A stretch of DNA of 64,000 nucleotides from Panicum virgatum (Eukaryota > Streptophyta > Magnoliopsida > Poales > Poaceae): positions 10,032,506 through 10,096,505 of the forward strand of contig NC_053137.1 in NCBI RefSeq assembly GCF_016808335.1, read 5' to 3'. A model generated the notes under the pieces. It saw nothing but the letters and a program-made list of their open reading frames with translations. It was not told the origin of the DNA and searched no databases. This document shows positions 46,258 through 56,085 of the stretch, in pieces; position 1 is the stretch's first letter; each line of letters begins with the position of its first letter. Made by a program: the position numbers and the translations under genes.

Positions 46258-49002
46258 TGTCACACCCTGAAATTTTTGAATTTCAGGATGTGATTAAAAT
46301 TAAAAATAAAACAACATTTTTCTCAAAATTTTAAAATTTTCTCAACATTTATTTTTCTTCACAGAGAATTTAGTGTAAAAGAAAATAAATATTGGTTGTT
46401 TTTCAAATTAAATGATGTTGTTCTTCTGGTGATGCATTCATGTCACATGCATAGTGTTGTTGAGTGTGAAAACCTTTCAAAACGTGTTCTATCATCAAAA
46501 TTTCTTCCCGGGAATTTTTCAGGATTTTTCAGGATTCTTTTCCCATTTTCCCTAGAGCAAACTCTAATTTTTAGAGGCTCTTCCAAATCTTCTCATGAGC
46601 TCCAAATATTTTATTTGAGTTCGTTAGGTCCCAATATATTTCTAGGATTTTTCCTAGAATTTTCGGGCCATTTGGAATATTTTTCGGACTTTAAATATGA
46701 ATTCTAGATTTTTCTAGAATTATTTTAATTTTGAAAATAATTAATTCCGAAATTTTAAATGGGCTAAGTCTATCAAAAGTGCATAAATCCCTAATGGACC
46801 TCAATGGGCCCATTCATGTGTTCCCTAATGGGCTAAAGGCACGTAAAGCCCATTAGCATGGGAGGGAGGTTTAGTACCACATTGCTAGTTGATGTGGGAT
46901 GGTGAGACTTTTCTCTCTATATATTAAGCCAACCTCTCATGACAACTCCACACAAAAATATAGACTACCCGTAGGGAGGCTCCTTGTTTGGGAATCCCTA
47001 AAATAATCTTTTCCCCAGAATCCCACCATCCTCCACATCCGTGCATCTCCGGTGAAATCCGACGCCACCCCAGTGCTCAGCTCGTTGTCCTCTTCGTCGT
47101 GGTGTCTTCCTTCTCGTGAGTCATCGCCATTTCGTCGTCGACCCCATGCCTTCTTCCTCGACTCCGACGATTTCCTTCTTCTCCGGTGAGCAACTTCCTC
47201 CGTCTTTTCTTCCCTCTCTCTCGCTCTGCTCCGCTCGGTCTTGTTCGCCGTCGCCGCCATCCGCCATGCGCCGCCGCGAGCTCCGCTCCGCCCGCTCTAG
47301 CTCTGCGCCGCCGCCAGCCCACCCCAATCCACTCCCGCCGTCCGATTTAGATCCAGCGGCCCAGATCTAATATGACCCGAGTCAACTAAACCAAATACCA
47401 TTCAACCGTGGTCATTTTTGCAAATAAACCCCTCCGTTTTTCCAAAATCAACCCTCCGTCCATCGCAGTTCAAAACTATTTCTGTTTTAGTCCAAATCTT
47501 TACGGAAAACACCCTGAGTTTTTCCAAAATAGAACCCGCCATCCTTAGTGCGTAGTTTTGCAAGCTAGCCCCTGAAGTTTAGGTTTAATTATGTTTAGGT
47601 CCCTGGTTTCTTCAGATTTAGCCCCTGGAAGCCCTGTTTCTTCACAAATAAGCCCCTAGAACCTTGTTTTAGCCATATCTTTCACGTTTCAACTCCGTTT
47701 TCAGCGATTCTTGCGCTCACGTGATCCTTGCAATGTGTGCGATAGATTTATAACCTTTTTATCCTCTGTGAGCACACTTTGTTGTGTCTTACAAATCTTT
47801 TCTGTTAGTCCTTAACCTTTTTAGTTAATCACGACTAGATCTCTGAAGCACCGTTTAGTCTATAGAATCGCCGTTTTAGCTCTGTTTTCCGCATTTCTTG
47901 CGCTCTCGTAACCGTAGCAGCGAGCCCTATCCTTTAGTGCATTCTTTTAAAGCTTTTTATCTTGTTTGGTGTATTGTTCTTAGTTGTACTTGTTGTTTGC
48001 TTGTATGTTTGCTCGATGTTTGCTCCGAGTAGAAGGATCGCCGTTCGAAGATTGAAGATCAAGAAATCCAAGTGAGCAAAAAGTTGAAGAGAAATAAGAG
48101 TAGCTTTTCGTTGGAGAAAGGCAAGTGACCCTAACCATCTTTCTATCTATGCTTATTTACAAGAGTATTATGATGATTTAATTGGAACATGGAGAACCAC
48201 CCAAGAAAACAGTACAACCACAATACTATATGGCTCTGGTCTTGGCTGATTAATTAGAGACTCTAGCTTGTGACAATCTTACCGAAAGGGCAAGAGGGGA
48301 TGCATCGACGGGGTATAGCTCGGTCCTCTTGGGGCAATTGGTATTGTTTAATGGTCCTTTGGCAAGGTACCACCTCATTAGGACAGTGTTATGACTGCTT
48401 TGGCTTGAAACCTTAGCGGATTGTCATGGGTTAGGGAATCTTTGTAAAGGCCTCGTAGCGTCCCTATGCAATCACACCTCGGAAGTGTGGTATTGTGCCT
48501 AGCTAGCACATTGCGTGGTTGGGTTCAAAGTTCTTCGGAACTTTTACGCGAATTGTGGTGAAAGTGTACGACCTCTGCAGAGTTAAAACTAACCGGTTAG
48601 CCGTGCTCACGGTCAAGAGCGGCTTGGACCCTCACATGATTAATAAACTTAAAGATGGATTTAAATCACATTCTGGTTATTTCTTGTGGCCTTGCTGAGT
48701 ACCAACCATAAGTGTACTCACCCTTGCTTACTGCTGCTCAGAAGGAGAAGGTGTATAAAGATTTTTGAAGATGATGCTGAGTTCTAGGCGTACGCAAACC
48801 CCCAGTCGATTGCCTGTGAAGTTTGAAGCCTCCGTATCCAGAATAAGCTGTATAACTCTGATAGTCTTTTAATTGTTTTATTTACTCTTTTACGTGATAC
48901 TGTTACTGATTATTCACTTATGATGTCTCTATATGTATGAAACTTGATCCTGGCATACATATAGTTATGCATTCGGTTTTGTCCTTAAAACCGGGTGTGA
49001 CA
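46258..49002 (+). repeat. 5' LTR of the gag-only element
   Basis: Starts TGTCACACCCTGAAA and ends ACCGGGTGTGACA. A TATA box CTATATATTA is at about 46917-46926, followed by a leader with short GC-rich ORFs. It is identical in length to the 3' LTR. The differences seen are at about 46903, 47400, 47941, 48182 and 48677, all transitions. Confidence 0.93.
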
Positions 49003-49006
49003 GAAG

Positions 49007-49018
49007 TGGTATCAGAGC
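49007..49018 (+). promoter_or_regulatory. Primer-binding site, initiator tRNA-Met type
   Basis: TGGTATCAGAGC lies four bases after the 5' LTR and is the standard complement of the 3' end of plant initiator tRNA-Met used by many LTR retrotransposons. Confidence 0.9.
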
Positions 49019-50034
49019 TGTATCGACTGTAGGACGTAAGCCTAGATAGCAATGGTCGCTTCCTAAGATCTATTTTGTCACAAAAGCAATTCCTATTTTA
49101 CCCTTGACCTCTTTGGTGAACATTCTCACTCCTTGACCATTTTTATTTCTAAATCAGCCTTGATAACTCACCTTTCTCTACTGACTCTCTTTTCATTTGC
49201 ACTTCATTATTTTGCAAATGTTAGATCCTCAACTCTTGTCTATTTATTTATTTTCCTGGATCACTCCTTGATTATGATCATACCTCCCACTTGATGTATG
49301 ATTTTCCAATTGCATCCAGCTCACCTTCTTTTGATATGCTGGTGAAATTGCCCCTTGAATTTCTTTTTAACTTACCTTTTTGGACCTATCTCCCCTTTGC
49401 TTTATTCACAATGTGCTCAGTGTCTCTCCTTTCTTTCCAAGAAAATGCCGCTTTGGATTCATCCCTTGATTTTTGATTCCAAAGTATCTTTCTGACTCAA
49501 AAATATTTAGATAGATCCATACCACGTATCCTAATGCATGTCCAAGTCATCTGAAGAATGAAGCTGCTAGTTCATCATGAGGAGTCAAATTGAAGCAGTT
49601 GGAAATTGTACCACCTGCTCACATTCCTGCTCATATTGGATGAAGAATTCAGAGCACCACCACAGAATCAAGCCTTAGTAAGATTATGACATTCTCACTA
49701 TCACTGCAATCACAAAGGTGGATCAACGCTGGACAAGCTGAAGGAGGCATGTGCCATTAATGCTGAAACTGAAAGAAGACAACCATGCTTAGGAGTACCC
49801 CTTGCAGCCCTATTAACAACGATTAGCATCATTCCTTGACTGTGTTGTCTGGTGGAATTCTGTGTTTGCATGATGATGTTTGACTTTATGATCTTGTCTG
49901 ATTCGTTTCTTTGTAATGATTATTGGTGTATTGTGGGTCTTCTACCTACAATGACATTAGTTGCCTAGATGTGTTCTTCTTTTATACCTCCCCCTCCTTG
50001 TTATCCTCTGTCTTTCTACCTAATCCTTTAATGG
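49019..50034 (+). other. Internal leader of the gag-only element
   Basis: T-rich sequence with short ORFs only, between primer site and gag. It should contain the packaging signal; none can be pointed out by eye. Confidence 0.4.
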
Positions 50035-51222
50035 ATGTCAAGAAGGAAGTTTATGGCAACACTCATCTACAATGATCGACAAATGAAAGAGGCTGAAGAC
50101 AAGAATGCTCTCTTTTCCTTTCTGTTACCCCCATATCTGTCTCACCTCCTCCTTGATTTATTTAAGTTGCAACCACCAAGAGTTTGTGAAGATGATAATA
50201 TGGACGTTACCTTGATACTCGCTTTTTCTTTCTCTCTACTGACCTTGTCCCTACCACGCAACCAGATGGTGAGCCCCAGCAGAAAGGAGAAAGAAGACAT
50301 CAACATTCTAGCACAAACTCAAGGAGTACAAGCAATGGTTCCAATCAGGGTCAACAACCAACAGCATGTTACAGAGCAAGCCTCGTTTCCTAGGAGCCAC
50401 AACCCTGTTAGCAGTGATAATCAAGTCCCAACCGGTCTGCCACCGTTTGATAAAGAGAAGTTGTTAGCTATGCAAGCTCGTGTTTTACAAGGAAGGTTGC
50501 AGCCTAATATAGCATCACCTCATAACATGGAGTTGACCAAAGCAAAGATTTCTACCGGACCAGTGAAGAGGCAAGTAGCTGAAGCATGGAACAATGAAAA
50601 GCGTAAGAGAAACTATGAAGCACCAAAGCCACAGATAGAGGGACAACATGAGATTAGTAAGACTTCAGAAAAGTGCCAATATTGTGAGCATTATGACCGT
50701 CGGTGTCCACAAGAAGATAGCTTAATGAAAGCAGAAGCAAGGCAACATTATCATTCAGATATCAATAGAAAGTTATCTATGCACGTTCCAAACCTAGGAG
50801 TTACTCAAGCTGAAGATAGAAATCCGACTATAAACCTCGAGGACTGGACTATCACTTTCAAAGAGTTTCAGCCTAAAAGAAGCAAGCAGCCTAAGAAACA
50901 AATTAATAAAGCAAGCCAAGAGAAGATGGAGTTACCACAACCATTGGCAGATAACGATACTCAACTTAGTTTCAATCAACCACATCCAAAAGTTGTCCGA
51001 CCTCCATGTGACCCCTTTGCCAAAAAGGATCCTGATGTACAAGCCATTCCACCAAGAGTTTTGGAGGAGCAGAAAAGTAGTCGGGATGGACGTATTAAAA
51101 GAGTAATGTGCTATAAATGTGGTGAAAAAGGCCATTATGCCAATAGATGTCCCACAAAACGAGAAAGTCGAAATGGGTATGCTAGATGGGCCAACAGAGC
51201 TAACGAAAGAATGGATAGCTAA
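50035..51222 (+). CDS. Gag-like protein with one CCHC zinc knuckle
   Basis: A 395-codon frame starts at an ATG (50035). The first 75 residues include two hydrophobic stretches, unusual for Gag, so the true start may be a later Met such as the one near residue 85. The middle is Gln/Lys/Pro-rich and holds a small cysteine cluster ('CQYCEHYDRRC'). Near the C-terminus residues 359-372 form a clear knuckle C-x2-C-x4-H-x4-C (CYKCGEKGHYANRC), which binds the element's RNA. There is no protease Asp motif and no pol downstream; the frame stops 180 bp before the 3' LTR. It is the only gene of the element and appears intact. A capsid-domain match cannot be judged without profile searches. Confidence 0.75.
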   Translation: MSRRKFMATLIYNDRQMKEAEDKNALFSFLLPPYLSHLLLDLFKLQPPRVCEDDNMDVTLILAFSFSLLTLSLPRNQMVSPSRKEKEDINILAQTQGVQAMVPIRVNNQQHVTEQASFPRSHNPVSSDNQVPTGLPPFDKEKLLAMQARVLQGRLQPNIASPHNMELTKAKISTGPVKRQVAEAWNNEKRKRNYEAPKPQIEGQHEISKTSEKCQYCEHYDRRCPQEDSLMKAEARQHYHSDINRKLSMHVPNLGVTQAEDRNPTINLEDWTITFKEFQPKRSKQPKKQINKASQEKMELPQPLADNDTQLSFNQPHPKVVRPPCDPFAKKDPDVQAIPPRVLEEQKSSRDGRIKRVMCYKCGEKGHYANRCPTKRESRNGYARWANRANERMDS

Positions 51223-51403
51223 AGAATGAGTATCCATCAAGTGTTTGGTGTGAGTTGCAAAAAAAAAATGCATGTTTGAGGACATATTGTAAGAAGGAAT
51301 GATCAGGAAGACAGTTAATGTGTCGGATGCTACCCACCTAAACCTTTGTCTCTAGCTAATCTTGTGAATCTCGGGACGAGATTCCTTTTAAGGGGGGTAG
51401 TTC

Positions 51404-54148
51404 TGTCACACCCTGAAATTTTTGAATTTCAGGATGTGATTAAAATTAAAAATAAAACAACATTTTTCTCAAAATTTTAAAATTTTCTCAACATTTATTT
51501 TTCTTCACAGAGAATTTAGTGTAAAAGAAAATAAATATTGGTTGTTTTTCAAATTAAATGATGTTGTTCTTCTGGTGATGCATTCATGTCACATGCATAG
51601 TGTTGTTGAGTGTGAAAACCTTTCAAAACGTGTTCTATCATCAAAATTTCTTCCCGGGAATTTTTCAGGATTTTTCAGGATTCTTTTCCCATTTTCCCTA
51701 GAGCAAACTCTAATTTTTAGAGGCTCTTCCAAATCTTCTCATGAGCTCCAAATATTTTATTTGAGTTCGTTAGGTCCCAATATATTTCTAGGATTTTTCC
51801 TAGAATTTTCGGGCCATTTGGAATATTTTTCGGACTTTAAATATGAATTCTAGATTTTTCTAGAATTATTTTAATTTTGAAAATAATTAATTCCGAAATT
51901 TTAAATGGGCTAAGTCTATCAAAAGTGCATAAATCCCTAATGGACCTCAATGGGCCCATTCATGTGTTCCCTAATGGGCTAAAGGCACGTAAAGCCCATT
52001 AGCATGGGAGGGAGGTTTAGTACCACATTGCTAGTTGATGTGGGATGGCGAGACTTTTCTCTCTATATATTAAGCCAACCTCTCATGACAACTCCACACA
52101 AAAATATAGACTACCCGTAGGGAGGCTCCTTGTTTGGGAATCCCTAAAATAATCTTTTCCCCAGAATCCCACCATCCTCCACATCCGTGCATCTCCGGTG
52201 AAATCCGACGCCACCCCAGTGCTCAGCTCGTTGTCCTCTTCGTCGTGGTGTCTTCCTTCTCGTGAGTCATCGCCATTTCGTCGTCGACCCCATGCCTTCT
52301 TCCTCGACTCCGACGATTTCCTTCTTCTCCGGTGAGCAACTTCCTCCGTCTTTTCTTCCCTCTCTCTCGCTCTGCTCCGCTCGGTCTTGTTCGCCGTCGC
52401 CGCCATCCGCCATGCGCCGCCGCGAGCTCCGCTCCGCCCGCTCTAGCTCTGCGCCGCCGCCAGCCCACCCCAATCCACTCCCGCCGTCCGATTTAGATCC
52501 AGCGGCCCAGATCTAATATGACCCGAGTCAACTAAACCAAATACCGTTCAACCGTGGTCATTTTTGCAAATAAACCCCTCCGTTTTTCCAAAATCAACCC
52601 TCCGTCCATCGCAGTTCAAAACTATTTCTGTTTTAGTCCAAATCTTTACGGAAAACACCCTGAGTTTTTCCAAAATAGAACCCGCCATCCTTAGTGCGTA
52701 GTTTTGCAAGCTAGCCCCTGAAGTTTAGGTTTAATTATGTTTAGGTCCCTGGTTTCTTCAGATTTAGCCCCTGGAAGCCCTGTTTCTTCACAAATAAGCC
52801 CCTAGAACCTTGTTTTAGCCATATCTTTCACGTTTCAACTCCGTTTTCAGCGATTCTTGCGCTCACGTGATCCTTGCAATGTGTGCGATAGATTTATAAC
52901 CTTTTTATCCTCTGTGAGCACACTTTGTTGTGTCTTACAAATCTTTTCTGTTAGTCCTTAACCTTTTTAGTTAATCACGACTAGATCTCTGAAGCACCGT
53001 TTAGTCTATAGAATCGCCGTTTTAGCTCTGTTTTCCGCATTTCTTGCGCTCTCGTAACCGTAGCAGCGAGCCCTATCCTTTAGTGCGTTCTTTTAAAGCT
53101 TTTTATCTTGTTTGGTGTATTGTTCTTAGTTGTACTTGTTGTTTGCTTGTATGTTTGCTCGATGTTTGCTCCGAGTAGAAGGATCGCCGTTCGAAGATTG
53201 AAGATCAAGAAATCCAAGTGAGCAAAAAGTTGAAGAGAAATAAGAGTAGCTTTTCGTTGGAGAAAGGCAAGTGACCCTAACCATCTTTCTATCTATGCTT
53301 ATTTACAAGAGTATTATGATGATTTAACTGGAACATGGAGAACCACCCAAGAAAACAGTACAACCACAATACTATATGGCTCTGGTCTTGGCTGATTAAT
53401 TAGAGACTCTAGCTTGTGACAATCTTACCGAAAGGGCAAGAGGGGATGCATCGACGGGGTATAGCTCGGTCCTCTTGGGGCAATTGGTATTGTTTAATGG
53501 TCCTTTGGCAAGGTACCACCTCATTAGGACAGTGTTATGACTGCTTTGGCTTGAAACCTTAGCGGATTGTCATGGGTTAGGGAATCTTTGTAAAGGCCTC
53601 GTAGCGTCCCTATGCAATCACACCTCGGAAGTGTGGTATTGTGCCTAGCTAGCACATTGCGTGGTTGGGTTCAAAGTTCTTCGGAACTTTTACGCGAATT
53701 GTGGTGAAAGTGTACGACCTCTGCAGAGTTAAAACTAACCGGTTAGCCGTGCTCACGGTCAAGAGCGGCTTGGACCCTCACATGATTAATAAACTTAAAG
53801 ATGGATTTAAATCACATTCTGGTTATCTCTTGTGGCCTTGCTGAGTACCAACCATAAGTGTACTCACCCTTGCTTACTGCTGCTCAGAAGGAGAAGGTGT
53901 ATAAAGATTTTTGAAGATGATGCTGAGTTCTAGGCGTACGCAAACCCCCAGTCGATTGCCTGTGAAGTTTGAAGCCTCCGTATCCAGAATAAGCTGTATA
54001 ACTCTGATAGTCTTTTAATTGTTTTATTTACTCTTTTACGTGATACTGTTACTGATTATTCACTTATGATGTCTCTATATGTATGAAACTTGATCCTGGC
54101 ATACATATAGTTATGCATTCGGTTTTGTCCTTAAAACCGGGTGTGACA
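51404..54148 (+). repeat. 3' LTR of the gag-only element
   Basis: Same length and ends as the 5' LTR; every position keeps the offset of 5146 bp, so there are no length differences. It abuts the second CTTGG repeat and the resumed Copia pol sequence. Confidence 0.93.
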
Positions 54149-54790
54149 CTTGGCTTGATGGACGAACGTGCCCTGGGAAGTTTTCTTGATCTACAGCCCG
54201 AGGAAGAACTGTAGCTCACCCATCATGCTCATCTCGAACTCCCTGGACATCTGCTCAGAAAACTTGGAAACAAGAGCGTGAGAAGAGCCACCAAAGATGA
54301 TATCATCCACGTAAATCTGAACCAACAAAAAGTCAGAGCCAGAACGCATGAAGAACAAGGTTTTATCAACACATCCCATTTTAAAACGTTGAACAAGCAA
54401 GAAATTTTTAAACCTATCGTACAAAGCTCTAGGCGCCTGTTTCAAATCATAAAGGGCTTTCTGAAGTTTGTAAACTCGATTTGGAAACTTGGGATTTTCA
54501 AAACTAGGGGGTTGTTTCACACAAACTTCCTCTTCAATAAAACCATTTAAGAAGTCAGATTTCACATCCATTTGGAAAACTTTAAAACCCTTGGAAGCAG
54601 CAAATGCAAGAAAAATTCGAATCGCTTCTAAGCGTGCTACCGAGAAAAAAGTTTCATCAAAATCTATCCCTTCCTTTTGGCAAAACCCCTGGGCTACAAG
54701 TCGAGCCTTGTTCCGCACTACCAACCCATCTTCACTATGCTTGTTCTTGAAAACCCACTTGGTTCCAATGGGCTGGTGAGGGGGTATGTA

Positions 54791-54861
54791 AACCCCACGC
54801 CGTGACCGGTCAGACCGGTCCTGGGGGCCGGTCAGACCGGTGGATGTCCATCACCCACTGT
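54791..54861. other. Chimeric junction with GACCGGTCAGACCGGTC palindromes
   Basis: Between the reverse-transcriptase frame and the LTR fragment lie two copies of a CCGGTCAGACCGGT-type palindrome that do not occur in the related LTRs of this window. The stretch probably derives from another LTR family and marks a deletion or recombination point. Confidence 0.5.
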
Positions 54862-55491
54862 ACATGATCTCATCCGACGGCCAAGGTTCTTTCTTCGAAT
54901 CGAAGTCTTCTCTGCGATGCCGCCACGTCGATGAAGATCCGGTCCGCGATTTTGGAGGGTCCGCGAAACCCGGTTAGGTGGCCGGTTTTGAGAAAACCGC
55001 AAAAACTCCACGCGCGGAAAGATTCCCGCCTCCACGCCGTGGCCCTAGACGCAGTTCCCGTCTCGGCCTTCTGACGGTCCTAGACGCTGCCCGTTACCCG
55101 TCACCTCCTCGCCCACAGCGAGGCCCTAGACGCCGTCGACGCCCGTTCCTCCGCCAGTCCCGAGACCGACGCCCGTGCCTCCACGACTTGGCGTCTTCAA
55201 CCGCCGTCCGCCAGCTTGGTTTTGTGGCGCAAACCAAGAAACCCGCCATCCACCGGCACTTGCGCCCTCGATCCAGAAGTGGACGCCACAGATGCCGCCT
55301 GGCCCGAGCTCCAGTCCCATCTGCCCTTCACCGCCGTCCACCGCACGGTCCATCGGCCACAGCACCTCCACGGCAGCTCTCCGTCGACACTCAACGCCCG
55401 TGTACCTGCAACCAAAGACCAAGCAAACGATCACACCGCACAGTTGACAATTCACTCATCACAGCCAGGAGAGGATACTCAACATTCCTCA
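54862..55491 (-). repeat. Copia LTR fragment (U3 part)
   Basis: It matches the first 630 bp or so of the LTR at 42033-44095 and of the solo LTR at 29696-31614, starting on the minus strand at TGAGGAATG (55491). The TATA, leader and palindromic-repeat part are missing. It is either the truncated 5' LTR of the Copia element or part of a separate insertion. Confidence 0.8.
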
Positions 55492-55617
55492 GACTGGTAA
55501 CAATATAGGAGTATCTAGCATTCGTTTCAGCGGTCTATACAGAATTACAGACAGAGTGTTCATCTCCATTTTTTTGAGAGATTTCTTCCGTCATATTTTA
55601 TAGTGCGCCGTTTGCAG

Positions 55618-55940
55618 GATATGTTGGGGACGACGAGGCGAACTCTACCGCTTTCGACTCTGAAGGCTGGCTCAAGACTGGGGACCTTTGCTACATCGAT
55701 TGGGACGGGTTTCTGTTCGAGGTCGATAGAATGAAGGAGCTCATCAAGTACAAGGGATATCAGGTTTAATTTGCAGTTGTTCCTGGTTGCAGAGTTCAAA
55801 GTAATTAAATGTCAAGTACTAGCATTCCTGCAATTGTTTGAAGACTGATCACCAGACCTGGTCGACGCAGGTTCCACCAGCAGAGCTGGAGCTTGTCCTG
55901 CAGTCACTGCCAGATGTTGTCGACGCCGCGGTCATGACAT
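55618..55940 (+). pseudogene. 4-coumarate:CoA ligase-like gene fragment (two exons)
   Basis: After a TTTGCAG acceptor, 55618-55763 encodes 'GYVGDDEAN', '[17 protein letters not shown]' and 'LIKYKGYQ', the hinge region of the AMP-forming 4CL/acyl-activating family. A GT donor follows, and after an intron with acceptor GACGCAG the exon from 55871 reads 'VPPAELELVLQSLPDVV' and 'DAAVM', then meets a stop. The hinge motif and the order of exons match 4CL genes, which make CoA thioesters of hydroxycinnamates or related acids. Upstream exons are absent; retrotransposon DNA lies directly left. The C-terminal catalytic Lys region is missing too. A dead remnant, probably of the original gene neighbourhood. 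Confidence 0.85.
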
Positions 55941-56085
55941 GAGTCCACTGCACTAGAACTATATATGATGCTCAGACGACTCTGTCTGGCAGTTCTTAAA
56001 ATGCCTCTCATATCCAGTAAAAATAAAATTGCACATCACACACCCTAATTAACGCCTGTTTTAATCTCTTCTGAGTGTAACTAGA

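Larger units (their letters stand above)
46258..54148 (+). mobile_element. Young gag-only LTR retrotransposon (7.9 kb), TSD CTTGG
   Basis: Two 2745-bp LTRs (46258-49002 and 51404-54148) flank only 2401 bp of internal sequence. Five-base repeats CTTGG lie at 46253-46257 and 54149-54153. A tRNA-Met-type primer site TGGTATCAGAGC is at 49007-49018 and a polypurine run AAGGGGGGTAG at about 51390-51400. The only coding sequence is a gag-like gene (50035-51222). With no protease, reverse transcriptase or integrase it must use another element's enzymes, like the elements termed TR-GAG or large-LTR non-autonomous elements. Only five base differences between the LTRs were seen, so insertion was very recent. 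Confidence 0.92.
45473..54790 (-). pseudogene. Copia pol fragment (RT and RNase H), split by the insertion at 46258-54148
   Basis: Right of the insertion, 54790-54149 encodes the N-terminal reverse transcriptase: '[10 protein letters not shown]', 'IDFDETF', '[11 protein letters not shown]' and the catalytic 'YVDDIIFG' (YVDD at 54302-54313). A stop at 54191-54193 (CAG to TAG) follows 'LQFFLGL'. Left of the insertion, 46257-45473 continues with 'GSLLYLTATRPDI', the RNase H part 'KSTSGTCHFLG' and 'SSTKAEYVAAASCC', and 'NPVLHSRTKHIDI'. A stop at 45755-45757 (TGG to TAG) breaks it. The reading frame resumes exactly across the CTTGG target-site duplication. Dead because of two stops, the insertion and the missing gag and integrase. 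Confidence 0.9.
42033..55491 (-). mobile_element. Copia (SIRE/Maximus-like) element, internally deleted, split by a nested element
   Basis: On the minus strand the order is LTR fragment (55491-54862), a short junction, reverse transcriptase (54790-54149), a nested LTR element (54148-46258), rest of reverse transcriptase and RNase H (46257-45473), about 1.4 kb of non-coding sequence, polypurine tract and 3' LTR (44095-42033). Gag, protease, integrase and most of the 5' LTR are missing. The outer flanks (AACAG left, GACTG right) do not match, which supports a recombined or chimeric element. Confidence 0.8.

Noticed and set aside
46937..47370. Paired ORFs repeated at 52083-52516
   Set aside because: They are the LTR leader of the gag-only element, duplicated because LTRs are duplicated; composition is low-complexity.
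42028..55496. Matching TSD for the Copia element between its two outer LTR edges
   Set aside because: Flanks are AACAG and GACTG, which do not match.
55560..55799. 79-codon minus-strand ORF over the 4CL remnant
   Set aside because: It is the antisense shadow of the exon at 55618-55763.
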